The translations under genes were made by a program, and so were the position numbers. From the NCBI RefSeq assembly GCF_002217355.1, contig NZ_MUHA01000012.1:1-64000 (forward strand): a stretch of 64,000 bases of DNA, read 5' to 3'. Positions within the stretch are counted from its first letter, which is position 1, and each line of letters opens with the position of its first letter. Origin of the DNA: Flavobacterium oncorhynchi (lineage in GTDB: Bacteria > Bacteroidota > Bacteroidia > Flavobacteriales > Flavobacteriaceae). Shown piece by piece: positions 61,416 through 64,000 of this stretch. The notes beneath the pieces are model-generated. The model was not told where the DNA came from. It made no database searches and saw only the letters and a program-made list of their open reading frames with translations.

Positions 61416-62044
61416 TAAGGAAGCGGGAAAATAGAAGAAGGATTTATTATGTTCCCGGAATGATTTCTTTAATTGTTATTCCTTTATTGTGCTTTTATCA
61501 TTTTTATAAAGTTGATGCTTTTAAAGAAGAGGGATGTATCGATATTTATATCCCTAGCGACTCTGCTGAGATAGAAAAGGTTATGGCTTATAAAAGGAAT
61601 TATAAAGTTTTTAATTTTAATAATTCCTTGGATTTAGAAAGAAAAAAGTTAAATGAACTTCGATTAGATTTAAAAGAATTAAATCGTACAAATGATACAA
61701 TAAATGGAATTCAAGTTTGTTTTGGTACTAAGATGAGATATGAAGTTTATATTGAAATTTTGGATATCTTCTTTGCTGAAAAAGAAACATTGTTTATGCA
61801 ATATAAAAACAACTTTTTTGTTTTGAAAATACCAAAGCCTAAGAATCAAATAAGTGTAAAAATTGTCCCAATTACATGTGGTTATTTCGAAGCTAATAAA
61901 GATTATATCTTGGAACAGGAGAGAAAGAGAAAGTACGAGTATTACTTATCTTTGTATAAACAAAATTGGATTATATTTTTAGGTTATCTTGGAATTGTGT
62001 TTCTTAATATCTTTACTTTAGTAAAATTCAATAAAAACAGATAA
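61412..62044 (+). CDS. Membrane protein of unknown function
   Basis: 210 residues. Basic start MIRKRENRRRIYYVPGMISL, a transmembrane helix at about 15-33, a charged extracytoplasmic middle (about 35-180), and a second helix at about 188-205 (WIIFLGYLGIVFLNIFTLV). No domain recognised. Its ATG overlaps the stop of the receptor gene by 4 bp (ATGA), so it is co-transcribed with it and perhaps functionally tied. Confidence 0.7.
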   Translation: MIRKRENRRRIYYVPGMISLIVIPLLCFYHFYKVDAFKEEGCIDIYIPSDSAEIEKVMAYKRNYKVFNFNNSLDLERKKLNELRLDLKELNRTNDTINGIQVCFGTKMRYEVYIEILDIFFAEKETLFMQYKNNFFVLKIPKPKNQISVKIVPITCGYFEANKDYILEQERKRKYEYYLSLYKQNWIIFLGYLGIVFLNIFTLVKFNKNR

Positions 62045-62059
62045 TACGATCAAAAATAC

Positions 62060-62067
62060 TATATTTG
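62060..62067 (+). promoter_or_regulatory. Putative -7 box of the EF-hand-like lipoprotein gene
   Basis: TATATTTG matches TAnnTTTG, 22 bp upstream of the ATG. Confidence 0.5.
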
Positions 62068-62089
62068 ATATTCTAATATAATTGCAAGC

Positions 62090-62815
62090 ATGAAAAATTC
62101 TTTAAAATATATAGCCTTAATAATCATCGGTACATTAATGAGTTGTAAAGATGAAGTACAGCAAAAGCCAAAAGTAATTTATGATGGTTCAAATAAAGTT
62201 GGAGCTGTTGCAAAGAGTGATTCGACACAAATTGAAATTGCAGATTTGCCTATTCAGATGGAAGGAACGAATTATTTAATTCATCCTGTTGGTGATTTAA
62301 GGGTTTTTGAAAAGGGTTCAAAAGCACGTTACGGTTCTTCGAGCGTGAATGATATAAGTTTTACAATCTCTAATTTGGGAGAATATGAAATTACGGGATA
62401 TCTTCAGAATTTAAAATTTCAAAAAGTAGATTCAGATTCAATTCGTCCGCTTTCAGATAAACCGGTTTTAATTTTAACCGCTACTTACTTAAAAACTGTT
62501 GCAGACAAAACGCAGAATAAAGTTATGGTTTATACTTTAACAGATTCGGATACTAACAAAGATGGTAAAATTGATACAAGCGATATTAAGACCTTGTATT
62601 TAAGTGATATCAGTGGGGAAAACTTCACAAAAGTTTCTGCTGATTTGCAAGAGTTGGTAGATTGGAATTTGATTGAATCTAAAAGCCGTTTATACTTTAG
62701 AACAATCGAAGATACAAACCAAAATGGACAGTTTGATAAAAACGATGTTCTGCATTACAATTATATCGATTTGACTTCGAAAAAATGGGAAGTGAAAAAT
62801 TATAAGCCTATATAG
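62090..62815 (+). CDS. Lipoprotein with EF-hand-like calcium loops
   Basis: 241 residues with a lipobox (GTLMSC, Cys19). The C-terminal half has two Asp-rich loops spaced as in EF-hand or dockerin repeats: DTNKDGKIDTSDI (about 160-172) and DTNQNGQFDKNDV (about 210-222). Calcium binding is therefore likely. The rest, YLIHPVGDLRVFEKGSK, SVNDISFTISNLG, is not a known domain. Own promoter box; terminator at 62901-62942. Confidence 0.8.
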   Translation: MKNSLKYIALIIIGTLMSCKDEVQQKPKVIYDGSNKVGAVAKSDSTQIEIADLPIQMEGTNYLIHPVGDLRVFEKGSKARYGSSSVNDISFTISNLGEYEITGYLQNLKFQKVDSDSIRPLSDKPVLILTATYLKTVADKTQNKVMVYTLTDSDTNKDGKIDTSDIKTLYLSDISGENFTKVSADLQELVDWNLIESKSRLYFRTIEDTNQNGQFDKNDVLHYNYIDLTSKKWEVKNYKPI

Positions 62816-62850
62816 AGGTTCTGAGGTGCTAAGGTACTAAGATTCTGAGG
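62814..62850. repeat. CTAAG octamer repeat, copy 3 left half
   Basis: Octameric units GAGGTTCT, GAGGTGCT, AAGGTACT, AAGATTCT, GAGG, starting at the stop codon of the lipoprotein gene. It pairs in inverted sense with 62989-63015, with a terminator hairpin between the halves. Confidence 0.65.
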
Positions 62851-62900
62851 TTTTTACAGATTGAAAGAATTAAGGTGATTTTTTGCACTTTATAAAATAA

Positions 62901-62942
62901 AGAAAGGCGTGTAGAAATTTAAAATTTTCTACACGCCTTTCT
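62901..62942. terminator. Bidirectional terminator
   Basis: AGAAAGGCGTGTAGAAA at 62901-62917 pairs with TTTCTACACGCCTTTCT at 62926-62942, between the convergent lipoprotein and DUF2971 genes and between the two halves of the octamer repeat. Confidence 0.85.
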
Positions 62943-62988
62943 TATTAGTCACAATTAGAAAAGTTTTTAATCTGTGACAGGATAAAAA

Positions 62989-63015
62989 CTTAGCGTCTTA
63001 GAACCTTAGCCTCTT
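62989..63015. repeat. CTAAG octamer repeat, copy 3 right half
   Basis: Units CTTAGCGT, CTTAGAAC, CTTAGCCT, inverted relative to 62814-62850. It reaches the stop codon of the DUF2971 gene. Confidence 0.65.
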
Positions 63016-63716
63016 TATATCAATATATCACTTTCCAAATCTGATTTTTCGATGTCAAAATCATGATCTAGTTTATGAACTAAATCAATAACAAGTTTTT
63101 TATACCAGTTCTCCGATTTAGGGTGTATATAGATTTTTTCGATAAGGTATTTAAGGTCAACATTGATTCTTAAACCATCGTTTATTTTGAGATTGCTTTT
63201 GGAAGTATCGGTAATAATTCTGACTTCGCGCTCGTATTGAAAGCTTTTTCTTTTGAATAAAAACGGAAAGAATAAATCGTCAAACGGAATATATTCTCTT
63301 TTGTAATCAATGTAATTTACTTCGCCTATATATTGGTCGAAATTGTTTTCTGGTTTTAAAGCTTTCTGTAATCTTCCAATTGTAGACTGAATGGCCAATC
63401 CTTCGCTGTTTTGAGTAAAAATCTGCCACATTGCAAACGATTCATATTCATTTATATGCCAGCTGCTGATGGCAACTTTTTCGCGATGTGTTTTGTAGTA
63501 ACTCAGGAAGTCAGGATTGTCAACCGCAAGTTTTTTTATTTCTTCGTAAGTAGGTTCGCTAAAAGTGCCTTCGTATTGATCTTCAAATTTGTCAGAACGA
63601 GACATAAATAACTTTTTCGAAAGTAATAAGTCTAGAAATTTAGATAAATCAAGATATTTCCAAACAATCGTATTAGGATCGTCTGGCAGTTTGATATTAG
63701 GGTTGTTAATATACAT
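63015..63716 (-). CDS. DUF2971-family protein
   Basis: 233 residues, cytoplasmic. DUF2971 motifs: TIVWKYLDLSKFLDLLLSKK, LFMSRSDKFEDQYEGTF, ISSWHINEYESFAMWQIFTQ, and FLFKRKSFQYEREVRII. DUF2971 proteins occur in defence-island and accessory settings, but their action is unknown; none of the neighbours here is a defence gene. Complete and of usual length. Confidence 0.88.
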   Translation of the reverse strand: MYINNPNIKLPDDPNTIVWKYLDLSKFLDLLLSKKLFMSRSDKFEDQYEGTFSEPTYEEIKKLAVDNPDFLSYYKTHREKVAISSWHINEYESFAMWQIFTQNSEGLAIQSTIGRLQKALKPENNFDQYIGEVNYIDYKREYIPFDDLFFPFLFKRKSFQYEREVRIITDTSKSNLKINDGLRINVDLKYLIEKIYIHPKSENWYKKLVIDLVHKLDHDFDIEKSDLESDILI

Positions 63717-63767
63717 TTTTAAGAAGCGTTAAAAAGTTTATTCTTTAACTAACCTAAAGTTATAAAA

Positions 63768-63830
63768 ATAAACACAGATTAAAGAAATTAAAATCAGGTT
63801 TAATAATTCTTTAATCTGTGTTCGTTTATT
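63768..63830 (-). terminator. Hairpin after the ABC transporter gene
   Basis: AACACAGATTAAAGAA at 63771-63786 pairs perfectly with its complement at 63807-63822 (16 bp), with AT-rich flanks. Probably the terminator of the minus-strand ABC gene; related CACAGATTAAA sequence also occurs near 13695. Confidence 0.65.
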
Positions 63831-63851
63831 TGTTAAGTCTTGGTTTTGTGC

Positions 63852-64000
63852 TTAAGACTCGAAAGACTGCATAGTTACCAGTTTATTGTAGGTTCCGTTG
63901 TGAGCAATTAGTTCGTCATGTGTTCCTTGCTCAACAATTTTTCCTTTTTGCATTACTACGATTATATCTGCTTTTTGAATTGTCGAAAGACGGTGGGCAA
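63852..64000 (-). CDS. ABC transporter ATP-binding protein (C-terminal end only)
   Basis: The last 49 residues of a gene that continues past the right edge. The H-loop is visible ([19 protein letters not shown]), then [18 protein letters not shown] and a stop at 63852-63854. This is the end of an MsbA-type lipid or multidrug exporter nucleotide-binding domain, normally fused to a six-helix membrane domain. Confidence 0.9.
   Translation of the reverse strand, partial: AHRLSTIQKADIIVVMQKGKIVEQGTHDELIAHNGTYNKLVTMQSFES

Noticed and set aside
63015..63716. Defence-system role for the DUF2971 gene
   Set aside because: DUF2971 genes occur in defence islands elsewhere, but no neighbour here supports it.

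Overview
The window is a chromosomal segment of a Bacteroidota bacterium, most likely a Flavobacterium of the F. johnsoniae kind. The evidence is low GC, Bacteroidota -7 promoter boxes (TAnnTTTG), a SusC/SusD pair, several Bacteroidota-typical DUF families (DUF2807, DUF4290, DUF5686, DUF4442), a 6S RNA in the flavobacterial zapA-rny position, and many short flavobacterial extragenic palindromes. No phage, insertion sequence, CRISPR array or rRNA was seen.

Left edge (1-3.7 kb): an accessory locus ending at tRNA-Pro. On the minus strand it encodes a double-glycine-leader peptide with six cysteines in its core, a TlpA-like thioredoxin lipoprotein and a VKOR-domain membrane protein that runs off the window. 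A divergent XRE regulator faces it. It reads as a secreted, disulfide-rich peptide system with its own oxidative folding enzymes. 3.8-9.4 kb: trxB, then a PadR-PspC-DUF2807 envelope operon and a DUF4870 gene. 9.5-13.7 kb: a DUF4442 protein and a very large GH18 / polysaccharide deacetylase / GT2 fusion. 13.9-18.5 kb: a copper-handling block with a multicopper oxidase fused to a CopB-like domain, a decayed HMA chaperone, an HMA-AraC regulator, a DUF3347 protein and two small Cys-containing secreted proteins. 18.5-20.6 kb: divergent AraC regulator and MFS exporter.

21.2-27.9 kb: a three-gene polysaccharide-binding unit (SusC, SusD, beta-helix lipoprotein) behind a promoter that abuts a LacI-type operator motif; no CAZyme gene accompanies it. 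28-34.7 kb: pentapeptide-repeat protein, AraC/Lrp/Crp regulators, EamA and SMR transporters, and a GH130-like enzyme. 35-46.6 kb: housekeeping genes (tRNA-Met, aminotransferase IV, YqgE, HU, fmt-recQ, NadR-like kinase, esterase, DUF493-DUF4290-murA, CDF transporter), broken up by dense extragenic palindromes. 46.7-63.7 kb: DUF5686 protein, aroQ, three small beta-barrel proteins, xerD, a PAS histidine kinase, rny-6S RNA-zapA-coiled coil, an M23 peptidase with a TonB-receptor-like protein, and a DUF2971 protein. The right edge cuts an ABC transporter.

The points most worth a second look are the disulfide-rich GG-peptide locus, the intergenic repeat families (an 8-bp-periodic CTAAG family and a cluster of at least four palindrome types), the GH18-CE4-GT2 fusion, the HMA-AraC fusion beside a decayed HMA chaperone, and a promoter/terminator overlap in front of the class IV aminotransferase.
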